64,000 bases of DNA, taken from assembly GCA_963726295.1 (NCBI GenBank), contig CAVSBW010000012.1:558001-622000 (forward strand). The letters run 5' to 3'. The DNA is from DASSQJ01 sp963726295. GTDB lineage: Bacteria; Actinomycetota; Actinomycetes; Actinomycetales; Dermatophilaceae. The translations under genes and the position numbers were made by a program. Below the pieces are notes generated by a model. That model did not search any database. It was not told the DNA's origin and saw nothing but the letters and a program-made list of their open reading frames with translations. Below are positions 26,356-35,234 of this stretch, one piece after another (within the stretch, counting starts at the first letter, position 1; each line of letters starts with the position of its first letter).

Positions 26356-27675
26356 TCAGGTCTCCGCCGGACCCGCCGCACCGCGGCGACGAGCGTCGTC
26401 GTCGCGGTCGTCGGGCACGGTGAGCAGGTCGAGCAGGCAGCCGGCCGTCGGTGGACGTGGCCGACGACCGGCGGGTCGCCGAGCCGCAGCGGCGCGGCGA
26501 GCCCGGCCGGCAGCGCGACGGCGGCGCTGGCCAGCCCACGCCCGGCGCCCCTCCGCCGCCGACCGCGGCCCGTCGACGGACGGCGTCGGCCGCGGCGCCC
26601 GCCGGTGAGCGCGCCGCCAGCCGCACGGCCCGGCGCGCAGGCAGCTCGACGGGTCGGCGTCGAGCGCCCGCGGCGACCGGCGGTCGGCGGCCCGGCGAGC
26701 GTCGCCTCGAGGGCGGCCAGGGTCAGCTTGTCGACGCGCAGCGCCCGCGCGAGCGGGTGCCGGCGCAGCCGCTCGACCAGGTCGGCGTCGCCGAGCACCA
26801 GCCCGCACTGCGGGCCGCCGAGCAGCTTGTCGCCGGAGGCCGTGACGAGGTCGGCGCCCGGCGCGCAGGGCGGCGGCGGCGTCCGGCTCGTCGGGCAGCC
26901 GCGGGTGCGGGCGCAGCAGGCCGGAGCCGATGTCCGCGACGACCGGTGCGGCCGAGGCCGGCCAGCTCGCCGCGACCGGCACCGCTCGACGGTGAAGCCC
27001 GCGACCACGAAGTTCGAGGGGTGCACCTTGAGCACGAAGGCGGTGTCGCTCGTCGATCGCGCCGCGCGTAGTCCTCGAGGGCGACGCGGTTGGTCGTCCC
27101 GACCTCGCGCAGCCGCGCGCCGATGCGACTCGAGGAGCTCGGGGATGCGGAAGCCGTCGCCGATCTCGACCAGCTCGCCGCGCGCGACCACGACCTCGCG
27201 CGCCGGCGGCGAGCGCGCGTGGCGACCAGCGCCAGCGCGGCCGCGCCGTTGTTGACCACGTGGACGCCGCCGGCCTCGGGCACGGCCGCCGCGCAGGGCG
27301 GCGAGCGGCGCCGGCTCCGCGCGGACCTCGCCGGCCGGTCGCGAGGTCGAGCTCGACGTCGGTGGTGCCCGCCGCGGTGACGACGCCTCGACGGCGGCCG
27401 GCGACAGCGGCGCGCGGCCGAGGTTGGTGTGCACGACGACGCCGGTGGCGTTGACGACCGGCGCGCAGGCGTCGACCCGGCGGTCGGCAGCGCGGCGAGG
27501 ACGCGCGGCGACGACCTCGTCCGGCGCGACGCTCGCCGCGCCGGCACCGGTCCAGGGCGTCGGCGACGGCGGCCTTGACGCGCCGGCCCGGCCGAGCCGC
27601 TCCACGGCCGCGCGCGACCGCGGGATCGGCGAGCACGGCGTCGGTGCGCGGGACGCGTCGACGCGGGTCCTCCAC
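26356..27675 (-). CDS. selA: L-seryl-tRNA(Sec) selenium transferase SelA (multiply frameshifted)
   Basis: Start GTG 27675. Through more than ten indels the SelA order is clear: VNATGVVVHTNLGRAPLSPA, ELDLATG, VVNNGAAALAL, VVARGELVEIGDGFRIPELL, FVLKVHPSNFVVAGFT, VVADIGSGLL, and the PLP lysine in TASGDKLLGGPQCGLVLGD. SelA converts Ser-tRNA(Sec) to Sec-tRNA(Sec) using selenophosphate. Length about 435 aa matches the family. Two bases before selB; the tRNA-Sec gene lies 33 bp upstream on the same strand, so selC-selA-selB are probably co-transcribed. Confidence 0.88.
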   Translation of the reverse strand: MEDPRRRVPRTDAVLADPAVARGRGAARPGRRVKAAVADALDRCRRGERRAGRGRRRASSPRCRPPGRRLRAGRQRHRRRRAHQPRPRAAVAGRRRGVVTAAGTTDVELDLATGRRGPRGAGAARRPARRPCPRPAASTWSTTARPRWRWSPRALAAGARGRGRARRAGRDRRRLPHPRAPRVASARGCARSGRPTASPSRTTRGAIDERHRLRAQGAPLELRGRGLHRRAVPVAASWPASAAPVVADIGSGLLRPHPRLPDEPDAAAALRAGRRPRHGLRRQAARRPAVRAGARRRRPGRAAAPAPARAGAARRQADPGRPRGDARRAADRRSPRALDADPSSCLRAGPCGWRRAHRRAPRPTPSVDGPRSAAEGRRAWAGQRRRRAAGRARRAAAARRPAGRRPRPPTAGCLLDLLTVPDDRDDDARRRGAAGPAET

Positions 27676-27708
27676 TCGGGCGCCCTCTCCTCGCCGGGGA
27701 CAGCGGTG

Positions 27709-27803
27709 TGGCGGAGGCGGACGGGAATCGAACCCGCCTGACCGAGGTGCTCGGCCACGTCGGTTTTGAAGACCGCGCCCGTCACCAGACGAGGTACGCC
27801 TCC
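27709..27803 (-). tRNA. selC: tRNA-Sec (anticodon TCA)
   Basis: 95 nt on the minus strand. Acceptor GGAGGCG / CGCCTCC, discriminator G and an encoded CCA. The anticodon loop is CTTCAAA with anticodon TCA at 27767-27769, reading UGA. The long variable arm is GGCCGAG-CAC-CTCGGTC, followed by T arm CGGG-TTCGATT-CCCG. Extended arm, length and TCA anticodon identify selenocysteine tRNA. It sits between selD and selA. Confidence 0.93.
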
Positions 27804-27848
27804 GCGGAACGACCCTAGCCCGTCGCCGCCGCGCACGGGGCGCACGCG

Positions 27849-28882
27849 GTGCACACTCGGGGGCTCACCGCTTGCCGCCGACGCACCGGCCGCACCGCTC
27901 TGCGCCTCACCGGGTTCGCCGTCGGGGGGCGGGTGCGCCTGCAAGGTCCCGCCCGGCGAGCTCGAGCGGGTGCTCGGGGCGCTCGGACGCCGACCGACCG
28001 ACCGCCGACCTGCTCGTCGGCGTCGAGACCGGTGACGACGCCGCGGTCGTCCGGATCGCAGGACGGCCGCGCGGTCGTGCTCACCACCGACTTCTTCACC
28101 CCGGTCGTCGACGACCCCTACGACTGGGGCCGGATCGCCGCCGCCAACGCGCTGTCCGACGTCTACGCCATGGGCGGCGAGCCCCTGGTCGCGGTGAACC
28201 TGCTCGGCTGGCCCCGGCGAGCGCATCCCCGTCGAGCTCGCCGCCGAGGTGCTGCGCGGCGGCGCGGACGTGGCGCGCGAGGCCGGCTGCCACCTCGCCG
28301 GCGGGCACAGCGTCGACGACCCGGAGCCGAAGTACGGCCTGGCCGTGACCGGCCTGGCCGACCCCGACCGGCTGCTGCGCAACGACGCCGGCGCCGCCGG
28401 GCCTGCCGCTCACGCTGACCAAGCCGCTCGGCCTCGGGGTGCTGAACAACCGGCACAAGGCCACCGGCGAGGTCTTCGCCGAGGCGGTCGACGTCGATGA
28501 CCGCGCTCAACCGCGACGCCTCGCCGGGCGGCGCTCGCCGCCGGCGTCCGTGCGCCACCGACGTCACCGGGTTCGGCCTGCTGGGCCACCTCTACAAGCT
28601 GGCCCGGGCCAGCGGGGTGTCGGCCGTGGTCGACGCCGCCGCGGTCCCCTACCTCGACGGCGCCCGGGAGGCGCTGGCCGACGGCTACGTCCCGGGCGGC
28701 AGCCGCCGCAACCTGGACTGGGTGCGCCCGCACCTCGACGTCGTCCGTCGGACGAGGACGAGCTGGTCCTGCTCGCCGACGCCCAGACCTCCGGCGGGCT
28801 GCTGGTCGCGGGGGAGCTGCCCGGACATCCCGTCGTCGGTCACCTCGTCGACCGCGGCGAGCACCTCGTCGAGGTGCGCTGA
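27849..28882 (+). CDS. selD: Selenide, water dikinase SelD (frameshifted)
   Basis: Makes selenophosphate from selenide and ATP. The catalytic loop reads GGGCACKVPPGELERVLGA, with Cys (not Sec) and the essential Lys. The frame is shifted by one extra G within a G run near 27920. Other landmarks: ETGDDAAV, VVLTTDFFTPVVDDPYDWGR, ANALSDVYAMGGEPL, HLAGGHSVDDPEPKYGLAVT, KPLGLGVLNNRHKATGEV, ATDVTGFGLLGHL, LADAQTSGGLLVAG. About 340 aa after correcting five or so indels. GTG 27849 is a provisional start because the first 25 codons are also disturbed. Diverges from tRNA-Sec/selA/selB. Confidence 0.88.
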
Positions 28883-28912
28883 GCGTCACCGCGCGCCGGG
28901 CGCCGCCGCCGC

Positions 28913-28936
28913 GAATGGGGCCCGCGTCGCCGGGTA
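28913..28936 (+). promoter_or_regulatory. SigB/SigF-type promoter
   Basis: GAAT (28913-28916), N15, GGGTA (28932-28936), 43 bp before the ATG at 28980. Confidence 0.6.
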
Positions 28937-28979
28937 GGGCCCGCCTGACCGCGGACCGAGACGCAGCAAGGAGCACCTG

Positions 28980-29516
28980 ATGACGCTCACCAGATCCCAC
29001 CGGCCGAGCGCGCGCCTGACCAGCACGCACCGTTCCCGGCTCTCCCGCACCGCACCCGGCCCGGGGGGCGGCGTGCTCGCGGGAGCCCTCGCCGGCGCCG
29101 CCGGGACCACCGCCCTCAACACCGCGACGTACCTCGACATGGTCCTCAGGGGCAGGGGCTCCAGCAGCACCCCGCAGCAGACCGTCGAGGCGGCCGCCCA
29201 CGAGGTCGGGGCCGACATCCCCGGCGACGAGGACGCCAGGGCCAACCGGGTCTCCGGCCTCGGCCCCCTGCTCGGCGTGGCCACCGGCGTGGGGACGGGA
29301 GTGCTGCTCGCCACGCTGCACCGACGGTGGGAGCCGTCGCTGCTCGTCGACGCCGGCGTCGCCACGGCGACGGCCGTGGTCGGCGCCAACGTCCCGATGG
29401 CCGCCCTCGGTGTGTCCGACCCCCGCTCGTGGTCCGCCTCGAGCTGGGCGGCGGACCTGGTCCCCCACGCGGTCTACGGCCTCACCACGGCCCTCGCACT
29501 GCGCCTGATGCGATGA
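28980..29516 (+). CDS. Hypothetical membrane-associated protein
   Basis: 178 residues, ATG 28980 with AAGGAG nine bases upstream. A basic N-terminus of about 40 residues, then GVLAGALAGAAGTTALNTAT, a Ser/Gln-rich linker (GSSSTPQQTVEAAAHEVGAD) and three more hydrophobic stretches (GPLLGVATGVGTGVLLATLH, ATATAVVGANVPMAALGV, LVPHAVYGLTTALALRLM). Looks like a small four-helix membrane protein found in actinobacteria. Family not named. Stress-sigma promoter upstream. Converges with the second DUF4383 gene. Confidence 0.65.
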   Translation: MTLTRSHRPSARLTSTHRSRLSRTAPGPGGGVLAGALAGAAGTTALNTATYLDMVLRGRGSSSTPQQTVEAAAHEVGADIPGDEDARANRVSGLGPLLGVATGVGTGVLLATLHRRWEPSLLVDAGVATATAVVGANVPMAALGVSDPRSWSASSWAADLVPHAVYGLTTALALRLMR

Positions 29517-29522
29517 CCGCCG

Positions 29523-30002
29523 TCAGGCTCGCCGGGTCGCCGGCGCGGCTCCCGGTGCCACCGACCACGCGGCGCCTCCCGCCAGCAGCCCCACCCCGGC
29601 CGCCGCCGCGAGCCAGAGCGGGAGCAGCGCGTCCGGGGGCGGGCCGAACGCGGCTGTGGCGGCGGAGTCGACGACGATGCTGCGCAGGCACAGCAGCGCG
29701 TACAGCCCACCTCCCCACACCAGGTACCGGCGTGCCCGCTCCGGGGTGCGGGTGGACAGCAACCCCACCACTCCGAGCAGGAGGTGGACCGCGTTGCCCG
29801 CGACGGTCACGGGCAGGAGACCGAGGAGCAGGGCCCGGGACCCGGGCCCGGCGGCCGCGATCCCGCCGAGGTGGCTGGTGGCCCCCGGGAGGAAGCCGAG
29901 CACCCCGAGGGCGAGGAACGTGCCGCCCACGGTGCGGGTGGTGCGTTGCCCGCCGGTGGGCGGCCGGCCGGGCAGCGGGACCCACGGCGAGGCCGCGGTC
30001 AT
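29523..30002 (-). CDS. DUF4383 membrane protein (second copy)
   Basis: 159 residues, intact. GTFLALGVLGFLPGATSHLG matches the first conserved helix of DUF4383. Then SRALLLGLLPVTVAGNAVHL, LLGVVGLLSTRTPERARRYL and two more hydrophobic segments. It overlaps the sigma factor stop by 4 bp (ATGA), so it is translated from the sigma-factor mRNA. That link is notable: a DUF4383 protein also lies under a sigma-type promoter at 24548. Function unknown. Confidence 0.78.
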   Translation of the reverse strand: MTAASPWVPLPGRPPTGGQRTTRTVGGTFLALGVLGFLPGATSHLGGIAAAGPGSRALLLGLLPVTVAGNAVHLLLGVVGLLSTRTPERARRYLVWGGGLYALLCLRSIVVDSAATAAFGPPPDALLPLWLAAAAGVGLLAGGAAWSVAPGAAPATRRA

Positions 30003-30766
30003 GCCGCCACCAGGCCGTGGTGCAGCCGCCGGTGGATGCGGGTCAGCACCCGGGACACCTGCATCTGGCTGACGCCGATGACGGAGCCGATCTCGCGCTG
30101 GGTGCGCCCCTCGACGTAGCGCATGCCGAGGATCGTCCGGTCGCGCTCGTCGAGCTCGGCGATCAGGGCGCTGAGGACGAGATGGGTCTCGACCGCGCCG
30201 TGGGGGTCGTCGGTGCCGGCGAACCGCTCGCCCACGGTGCCGCCCTGGGCGGTGGGGGCGTCGAGCGAGGTGACCCGGAAGCCGCCGCCGCAGGCCCGGG
30301 CCTCGCGCACGTCGTCGGGGTCGACGCCCAGCCGCGCGCAGAGCTCCTCGGTCGTGGGGTCCCGGGTGAGCTCGTGGCGCAGCTCCTCCTCGGCGACGAG
30401 CAGCTCGGAGCGCAGCTCCTGGAGACGCCGCGGGGGCCGCACGGCCCAGCCGCAGTCGCGGAAGTGCCGCTTGAGCTCACCGGTGATGGTCGGCACCGCG
30501 AACGCGAGGAACCCGGGGCCCGCGTCGCACCGGTAGCGGTTCACCGCGGCGACGAGGGCACAGCGGGCCACCTGTTCGAGGTCCTCGACCTCGATCCCGC
30601 GGCCCGCGTACCGGTGGGCGATGCCGTCGGCGACGGGGAGGGACCGGGCCACGACCTGTTCGCGGAGGCGAGCGCGGCTGGACTCGTCGGTGGTGGTGTC
30701 GATGGTGGTGAGGAGGTCCTCGACCTCGGCCTCGTCGTACGCAGGGGCAGGGGCGATGTGCGTCAT
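29999..30766 (-). CDS. sigF: RNA polymerase sigma factor, SigF/SigB (group 3) type
   Basis: 255 residues, intact. Region 2: RSLPVADGIAHRYAGRGIEV then EDLEQVARCALVAAVNRYRC, with a core-binding and -10 recognition helix (FAVPTITGELKRHFRDCGWA). Region 3: PTTEELCARLGVDPDDVREA. Region 4: DERDRTILGMRYVEGRTQRE then IGSVIGVSQMQVSRVLTRI. Length and motifs fit the stress/sporulation SigF family, which recognises GTTT-N15/17-GGGTA. No anti-sigma gene is adjacent. Downstream it overlaps a DUF4383 gene. About sixteen such promoters precede genes in this window, so it may be their sigma factor (inference). Its own upstream region shows no GGGTA. Confidence 0.9.
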   Translation of the reverse strand: MTHIAPAPAYDEAEVEDLLTTIDTTTDESSRARLREQVVARSLPVADGIAHRYAGRGIEVEDLEQVARCALVAAVNRYRCDAGPGFLAFAVPTITGELKRHFRDCGWAVRPPRRLQELRSELLVAEEELRHELTRDPTTEELCARLGVDPDDVREARACGGGFRVTSLDAPTAQGGTVGERFAGTDDPHGAVETHLVLSALIAELDERDRTILGMRYVEGRTQREIGSVIGVSQMQVSRVLTRIHRRLHHGLVAA

Positions 30767-30866
30767 CTCAGACTCCAGGGGGGTCGCGGATCGGCGCACT
30801 GTTGGACCGGGACGGCTGGAGGCCGTGATCCATGACACTAGCGAGGCCGCAGTCGCGGTTGGGCTT

Positions 30867-31379
30867 TCACTGCGAGCCGCTTCGCTGCAGCTCGCGCCTC
30901 CCGCCGGACACGACCTCGCGGGCCCGCTCGAGCACCCGGGGGTAGCCGACGCCCGCCGTGTCGTCCTGCCGGGTGACCCGCACCAGCACGGCGGGGTCCT
31001 CGGCAAGGCGGAGGGCCCGCAGGGCTCGCTCCCCCGGCCGCGCGCTCGTGGCCGCGACCGTCCCCTCCTCGACCGTGGCGTGGTCGGCGACGACCCGTTC
31101 CAGGCACCGCACCCGGCGGAGCAGCTCGGAGGGCGGGAGGGCGGGGCAGTCCACGTCGGCGATGGCGTGCTCGAGCCGTGGGTCCGGTGCGGTGAGGGGG
31201 GCCGGGCCGTCGCCGAGGCCGGCCTCGGACGCAGCCTGGTGGATGGCCAGGGCGCCGACGGCCCGCCCCAGCAGCTCGCGCCGCCGGGTCGCGGTCGCGG
31301 CCGTGGCCGCAGCGGCGAGCAGGGCGCGGATGAGCACGTGCTGGGTGCGCAGCACCGCCACGGCGTCGCTCGTGCGCAT
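30867..31379 (-). CDS. Hemerythrin-like (HHE) domain protein
   Basis: 170 residues from ATG 31379, after AAGGAGAA. All-helical, with His and Glu/Asp at spacing typical of HHE proteins: VLRTQHVLIRALLAAAATAA, GALAIHQAASEAGLGD, and ERVVADHATVEEGTVAA. HHE proteins bind a diiron centre and sense or scavenge oxygen or NO. The exact ligand set is not fully confirmed by eye. GAAT-N16-GGGTA lies 64 bp upstream. The gene diverges from the baeRF-type gene, each with its own promoter. Confidence 0.7.
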   Translation of the reverse strand: MRTSDAVAVLRTQHVLIRALLAAAATAATATRRRELLGRAVGALAIHQAASEAGLGDGPAPLTAPDPRLEHAIADVDCPALPPSELLRRVRCLERVVADHATVEEGTVAATSARPGERALRALRLAEDPAVLVRVTRQDDTAGVGYPRVLERAREVVSGGRRELQRSGSQ

Positions 31380-31443
31380 GGTCGCGTTCTCCTTCCCGGC
31401 GGGACGGGGAGGCGGTCTTCCGCCCACCACTCGAGGTGCGGAC

Positions 31444-31468
31444 TACCCCACACCCCCGGCGGGCATTC
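31444..31468 (-). promoter_or_regulatory. SigB/SigF-type promoter for HHE gene
   Basis: GAAT (31465-31468), N16, GGGTA (31444-31448), minus strand. Confidence 0.6.
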
Positions 31469-31504
31469 GTCCCCGGAGGACGAGCCGGGCAAGGGGGCCG
31501 ATCG

Positions 31505-31528
31505 GCATGAACGTGCCGACCGCGGGTA
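31505..31528 (+). promoter_or_regulatory. SigB/SigF-type promoter for baeRF-like gene
   Basis: GCAT (31505-31508), N15, GGGTA (31524-31528, then C), 32 bp before the ATG at 31561. Back to back with the HHE promoter. Confidence 0.55.
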
Positions 31529-31560
31529 CCGGGACGAGAACCCCATCCGAAGGAGGACCC

Positions 31561-32745
31561 ATGCCCGTGCCCGACCTCGCGGAGCTCCAGTCGGCGACAC
31601 CGCCCTTCGCCTCGGTGACCGTCGACGTCACGGCTTCCGACCCCGCTGCCGACGACGACCTCCAGCTCCGCTGGCGAGCCGCGGCGGATGCGCTGCGGGA
31701 CGCGGGGGCGCCCGAGCAGGTCCGTGACCTCGTCGGTGAGAGGGTGCTTGCCGGCACCGGACTCGGTGGCGAGCACACCCGGGTCGTGGTCGCCGACGAC
31801 CGGGAGGGGGTCGTCGTCGACCGGGTGGTGCCCGGCCGGCCGGCGCGCCCGGAGAGCAGCTACGGACCGCTGCCGGTCGTCACCGCCCTGCTCCGCGCGG
31901 CGTCGACGTTCGTACCGCACGTGCTCGTGCGCCTGGACCGGGCCGGCGCGGACATCGAGGTGCACACCGCCCCCGAGGCCCGGCCGCTGCACGAGGAGGT
32001 CGAGGGCGACCACGAGGTCCTCCACAAGGTCCCCGGAGGAGGCTGGTCCCACCGCCGCATCCAGGCCAGGGTCGAGGACTCGTGGGCGCACAACGCCGGG
32101 GCCGTCGCCGACGTGCTCGACACGCTGTGCCGACGACACCCGGTCGAGGTCGTCGCAGTGGCCGGGGAGGACCATGCCTGGGCCGAGACCCGCGACCGGG
32201 TCGGGGGGCACGTCGCGGGGCTGCTGGTCCGCCTCGGGTCGGGCGGCCGGGCGGACGGCACCTCCGACGAGGCCGAGGCCGCCGCCCTGGAGCAGGTGCT
32301 GGCGAACCACCGCGCGAGCCGGCGGGCGGCCCTGCTCGAGGCCTTCGAGGAGCAGCGCAGCCGGCAGCAGCGCGCCGTGGAGGGGCTCGAGGCCGTCGTC
32401 GACGCCCTCCGCCGGGGCCAGGTCGACCACCTGCTGCTGCGCGACGACCCCTCCTCGACGCTCACGCTCTGGGCCGGCGAGGAGCCGCTCCAGATCGGCA
32501 TGAGCGAGGAGGCGGCCCGGGACACGGGGGCGCGGGCGCCGGTCGAGGCGCGGGCGGACACCGTGATCACCCGCGCGCTGCTCGGCTCCGGCGCCGACCT
32601 GGTCCTCGTCGAGGACGACCCCGTCGAGCTCGTCGACGGCATCGGGGCCCTCCTCCGGTGGTCCGACGACGCGACCGCGCACGGCCGCGCGCCGAGCATG
32701 CCCGGCCACGGGGAGGCCCCGGGCTCCACCGACCGACCCGACTGA
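31561..32745 (+). CDS. Bacterial archaeo-eukaryotic release factor-like protein (baeRF2 / Rv2629 type)
   Basis: 394 residues, intact, ATG after a perfect AGGAGGA. It starts MPVPDLAELQSATPPFASVT, like Rv2629. The middle has the eRF1-like segment HKVPGGGWSHRRIQARVEDS, where baeRF proteins carry residues equivalent to the GGQ loop. The C-terminal part has RADTVITRALLGSGADLVLV. Family members are ribosome-associated stress proteins with eRF1 folds. Rv2629 lies near Rv2626c (Hrp1) in M. tuberculosis, and an Hrp1-like gene is present here too. A Na+/H+ antiporter follows 10 bp downstream. Confidence 0.78.
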   Translation: MPVPDLAELQSATPPFASVTVDVTASDPAADDDLQLRWRAAADALRDAGAPEQVRDLVGERVLAGTGLGGEHTRVVVADDREGVVVDRVVPGRPARPESSYGPLPVVTALLRAASTFVPHVLVRLDRAGADIEVHTAPEARPLHEEVEGDHEVLHKVPGGGWSHRRIQARVEDSWAHNAGAVADVLDTLCRRHPVEVVAVAGEDHAWAETRDRVGGHVAGLLVRLGSGGRADGTSDEAEAAALEQVLANHRASRRAALLEAFEEQRSRQQRAVEGLEAVVDALRRGQVDHLLLRDDPSSTLTLWAGEEPLQIGMSEEAARDTGARAPVEARADTVITRALLGSGADLVLVEDDPVELVDGIGALLRWSDDATAHGRAPSMPGHGEAPGSTDRPD

Positions 32746-32755
32746 CCGGCCCGCC

Positions 32756-34342
32756 ATGGCCACCGCGTTGCTCGCCGCCGCAGTCCTCGCGGGGGTCGTC
32801 GCCCTGACGCCGGTCGCGGGCCGGCTGCGGCTGCCCCTGCCCGTCGTCCTCACCCTGTTCGGCCTGGTGCTCGGCCTGCTGCCGTGGACCGGACCGCTCG
32901 AGATCAACCCCGAGCACGTGCTGCCGGTGGTGCTCCCACCCCTGCTCTTCGCGGCGACGCTGCGCGCGACGGTGCAGCAGTTCCGCCGCGACGCCGGCCC
33001 GATCGCCCTGCTCGCCGGGGGCCTGACCCTCGCGACCGCGGGAGCGGTCGCCGTCGTCGCCCACGCGCTGGGGCTGGGCTGGGGCGAGGCCGTCGTCGCC
33101 GGTGCCATCGTCTCGCCACCGGACCCGGTCGCGGCGACGTCGGTGGCCAGGCAGCTGGCCCTGCCCCCGCGGTTGATCACGCTGCTCGAGGGCGAGGGCC
33201 TGTTCAACGACGCGACCGCCCTGGTCCTCTACGGCGTCGCGGTGTCGGCCCTGGTCACCGGCGAGGTGACCGCCGGCGGCGTCGCGTGGCGCCTTCTCCT
33301 CGCCGTCGTCGTCGGCACCGCCGTGGGCCTGGCCGCGGGTTGGGCCACCCGCCGGGCGCTCGCGCTCCTGCACAGCGACGCGGCCGAGACCGCGCTCACC
33401 GTCTCGGTGCCCTTCGGTGTGTACCTGCTCGCCGACCACTTCGAGGGCTCGGGGGTCCTCGCGGTGCTCGCCCTCGGCCTCTACCTCAGGGCGCGCGGCC
33501 ACGCGGCGATCACGTCCGGGGGATGGCTGCTCGGCCGGGCCGTGTGGCGCTTCCTCGACTACCTCGTCACCAGTGTCGTGTTCGTCCTCCTCGGCCTCGA
33601 GCTCACGGCCGTGCTGGGCCGCGCCACCCTCGACACCGCCGTCGTCCTGCTCACCGCCGCCGTGCTCGCCACCATCGTCGGGCTGCGCATGCTCTGGGTG
33701 CAGCCCGCCGTCCGGCTCGTCCGGGGCGGCAGTGCCGGCGACCGGTCGAGGCCGCTCGGCCCGCGTGAGGGCGTCGTCGCCGGATGGGCGGGCATGCGTG
33801 GTGTGGTCACGGTGGCGGCCGCCCTCTCGCTCCCCCGCGAGGCGGCTGGGGGCGACGAGCTGCCCGGACGGAGCATCGTCGTCCTGCTCTCCCTGTCGGT
33901 GGTGCTCATCACCCTCGTGGTCCAGGGCCTCACCCTGCCCATCGTCGTGCGCCGGCTCGGGGTGGGCGTCACGCGCGACGAGCGGGCGGAGGCCGACCGG
34001 CTGCGGCGGCGCGCCGCCGAGGCCGGTCTCCGCGCCGTCCACGCGGCCGGCCGTGAGGACGGCGTGCCGGAGGTCGTGCACCGGGCCGCCGCCCAGCGGT
34101 ACGAGAGCGAGCTCAGCGCCCAGCAGGCGATCGAGGAGGCCCTGGTGCCACCGCGGGACGACTCCTCCGGCGCCGGGCCGGACGAGGGCTACGCGAGGGC
34201 GCTCGGGCACCTGGCGCGCGCCGCGAGCGAGGCCGAGCGCGAGGTGGTCCTCGAGGCCCGGGCCTCGGGCGAGGTGTCGGTCGAGGTGGCCGACGAGGTG
34301 CTCACCCGGGTCGAGGCGCGGGCGCTGAGGGACCTGGCGTGA
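32756..34342 (+). CDS. nhaP: Na+/H+ antiporter, CPA1 (NhaP) family
   Basis: 528 residues, intact. About 12 transmembrane segments followed by a 130-residue cytoplasmic tail. The ion-binding signature is IVSPPDPVAATSVARQL near residue 120 (PDP-type, as in bacterial CPA1), followed by LLEGEGLFNDATALVLYGVA. A later conserved element is GWAGMRGVVTVAAALSLPRE. It would exchange cytoplasmic Na+ or K+ for protons. Likely co-transcribed with the baeRF gene, giving an ion-homeostasis arm to the stress set. Ends at a strong shared hairpin. Confidence 0.9.
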   Translation: MATALLAAAVLAGVVALTPVAGRLRLPLPVVLTLFGLVLGLLPWTGPLEINPEHVLPVVLPPLLFAATLRATVQQFRRDAGPIALLAGGLTLATAGAVAVVAHALGLGWGEAVVAGAIVSPPDPVAATSVARQLALPPRLITLLEGEGLFNDATALVLYGVAVSALVTGEVTAGGVAWRLLLAVVVGTAVGLAAGWATRRALALLHSDAAETALTVSVPFGVYLLADHFEGSGVLAVLALGLYLRARGHAAITSGGWLLGRAVWRFLDYLVTSVVFVLLGLELTAVLGRATLDTAVVLLTAAVLATIVGLRMLWVQPAVRLVRGGSAGDRSRPLGPREGVVAGWAGMRGVVTVAAALSLPREAAGGDELPGRSIVVLLSLSVVLITLVVQGLTLPIVVRRLGVGVTRDERAEADRLRRRAAEAGLRAVHAAGREDGVPEVVHRAAAQRYESELSAQQAIEEALVPPRDDSSGAGPDEGYARALGHLARAASEAEREVVLEARASGEVSVEVADEVLTRVEARALRDLA

Positions 34343-34371
34343 GCGCCGGCCGCCGGTCAGGGCCGGCGCTC
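34341..34371. terminator. Bidirectional hairpin terminator between nhaP and ccmH
   Basis: GAGCGCCGGCC-N9-GGCCGGCGCTC: a perfect 11-bp stem that starts inside the nhaP stop codon and ends 2 bp before the ccmH stop. It can terminate both convergent operons. Confidence 0.75.
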
Positions 34372-34372
34372 C

Positions 34373-35234
34373 TCAGCGGCCGGAGAGCAGCGCGCGGACG
34401 CGGGCGGCGAGGGGGTGGTCCGGTGCCAGGGCGAGGAACGCCGCCAGGGTGTCACCGGCCTGCGGGTCGCCCAGGCGCTGCTGGGCGAGCCCGAGGACGA
34501 GGAGGGGGTCGGCGGCCGCCGTCTCGTCGTCGCCGGCAGCGGCGAGTGCCCGGCGGGCCAGCGACTCGGCGCGCTCGGGGTCGTCGGCAGCCAGGGCGCG
34601 GGCCGCCTCCCGGGTGGCCGGGGCCAGGTCGGCGGGGGCGGGCACCGGGCCCGGGTCCGCCTCCTCGGCGCCTCCCCGACGATCCCCGGGAGATCGGTCG
34701 ACCCCGCGGCGGCCGTCCGGCCGACGTCGGGCAGGGTCCCGGTTCCCACCAAAAGGGCCACCGCGGTGGCGCCCGCGCACGGCGGTGACCCACCCCAGCC
34801 GGCGGCCGGCCCCGCCCCGCACGACCACGGCCGCGATGCCGCCGACCACCACCGCCGGCAGGAGGAGGAGCACCCAGCCCGGTCCGCGGCGTGGCGGGTC
34901 CAGCAGCACCCCGTCGCCGTACCGGTCCGCGAACCACGCGCGCACCTCGTCCGGCGACCGGCCCGCGCGGAGCTGGTCGGTGACGACCGTCCGCATCTGC
35001 CGGGCGAGGTCGCTCTGCGAGTCGGCGACGGACTCCCCCGTGCAGGACGGACAGCGCAGACCGGCGGCGACGGCGCGCACCCGGTCCTCGAGGGGCGGCG
35101 CCGGGCCGTCCGCCGCCCGCCAGCAGCGTGAGCAGGGCCGCGACGAGGAGCGCGGCGACGACGAGCGCCCGGACGGTCCCGCCCCACGAGCGGTCACGGG
35201 CCCCGGCCGGCTGCCGGACGGCCCGGCCGGTCAC
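34373..35234 (-). CDS. ccmH: Cytochrome c maturation protein CcmH with C-terminal TPR region (frameshifted)
   Basis: GTG start at 35234 overlaps the ccmG stop. After an N-terminal hydrophobic segment (VRALVVAALLVAALLTLLAG) comes the CcmH/CycL domain: LEDRVRAVAAGLRCPSCTGE, with the RCxxC redox pair, then SQSDLARQMRTVVTDQLRAG and WVLLLLPAVVVGGIAAVVV. The C-terminal 80 residues are helical repeats (LAADDPERAESLARRALAAA), as in CcmI. Single-base indels lie near 35110 and around 34690-34770. It reduces apocytochrome cysteines and guides them to CcmF. Last gene of the ccm operon. Confidence 0.82.

Noticed and set aside
27900..27960. Selenocysteine in SelD
   Set aside because: The catalytic loop reads Cys-Ala-Cys-Lys after fixing one extra G. 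No TGA is present at either Cys codon.
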